A stretch of 14,655 nt of DNA, taken from Saprospiraceae bacterium. Its GTDB lineage: Bacteria > Bacteroidota > Bacteroidia > Chitinophagales > Saprospiraceae. This document shows, piece by piece, positions 14,597-14,655 of this stretch; the first letter of the stretch is position 1, and each line of letters starts with the position of its first letter. A model generated the notes under the pieces. It had not been told where the DNA came from and made no database searches. It worked only from the letters and a program-made list of their open reading frames with translations. The position numbers and the translations under genes are program-made. The DNA is taken from contig JADZFP010000055.1 of NCBI GenBank assembly GCA_020849825.1, forward strand, positions 1 to 14,655, read 5' to 3'.

Positions 14597-14655
14597 ATGA
14601 AAGGGAAAAAGAAAGAAGAATTTGATTACCAAAGTTTCGAGGAACAAGCCCTGAA
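14597..14655 (+). CDS. IS256-like transposase, first 19 codons only
   Basis: ATG at 14597 opens MKGKKKEEFDYQSFEEQAL and continues past the window. The lysine-rich start followed by F-D-Y-x-S-F-x-x-x-A-L is typical of IS256-family (mutator-type) transposases of Bacteroidota, which catalyse copy-paste transposition with a DDE site further downstream. Together with the terminal repeat 68 bases upstream, this supports the family assignment. Whether the full gene is intact cannot be seen. Confidence 0.68.
   Translation, partial: MKGKKKEEFDYQSFEEQAL

Larger units (their letters stand above)
14529..14655 (+). mobile_element. Left end of an IS256-like insertion sequence, cut by the window edge
   Basis: Starts with the same GAGACTGTTCAGAATTC terminal sequence found at both ends of the 74-bp palindrome, followed by a subterminal hairpin and then the transposase start at 14597. 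The terminal GAGACTGT resembles ends of IS256-family elements. The right end is not in the window. Confidence 0.72.

Overview
The window reads as a G+C-rich Bacteroidota chromosome, most likely Saprospiria or a related lineage. This is inferred from the gene families, from TAnnTTTG-type -7 boxes, and from dispersed G-rich palindromes; no ribosomal marker is present. All ten intact or nearly intact genes lie on the + strand. The only - strand coding trace is a transposase remnant near the right edge. I see no tRNA, rRNA or CRISPR array.

Left block (2-8891): six genes of the type best known from Planctomycetes. They are (1) a PSCyt1/DUF1549/DUF1553 protein whose start lies outside the window; (2) its usual partner, a Tat-exported DUF1501 protein with a lipobox; (3) a Tat-exported beta-propeller protein; (4) a secreted chitobiase-C-like plus discoidin-like protein; (5) an unrecognised multi-span membrane protein; (6) a membrane-anchored fusion of a DUF2231-like membrane domain, PSCyt1 cytochrome, LRR, chitobiase-C and discoidin-like domains. 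Genes 3-5 overlap end to start, and genes 1-2 and 5-6 are separated by 23-32 bases. The block looks like one envelope system combining c-type heme domains, carbohydrate-binding-like modules and export signals. Its substrate is unknown.

Two repeat features stand out. The coding frame of gene 1 stays open through a tandem array of 84/90-bp G-rich palindromic units that appears to interrupt its cytochrome-like domain. The 413-bp gap between genes 2 and 3 holds a 101-bp, 98/101-identical inverted repeat plus a third copy of the same composite repeat. All copies share the core GGAGGGGTTGGGGG or its close variants, so the same dispersed repeat family seems to occur both between and inside genes.

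Middle and right block (8892-14292): a HerA/YjgR-like DUF853 ATPase behind a candidate promoter, a secreted GH28-like beta-helix protein with altered active-site motifs, an XRE regulator with a degenerate ImmA/IrrE-like domain and C-terminal cysteine cluster (short-chain acyl-CoA regulator type), and a DUF3109 cysteine-rich protein.

Right edge (14293-14655): a 74-bp near-perfect palindrome made of two IS ends, a fragment of an unrelated transposase on the - strand, and the left end plus first 19 codons of an IS256-like element that runs out of the window.
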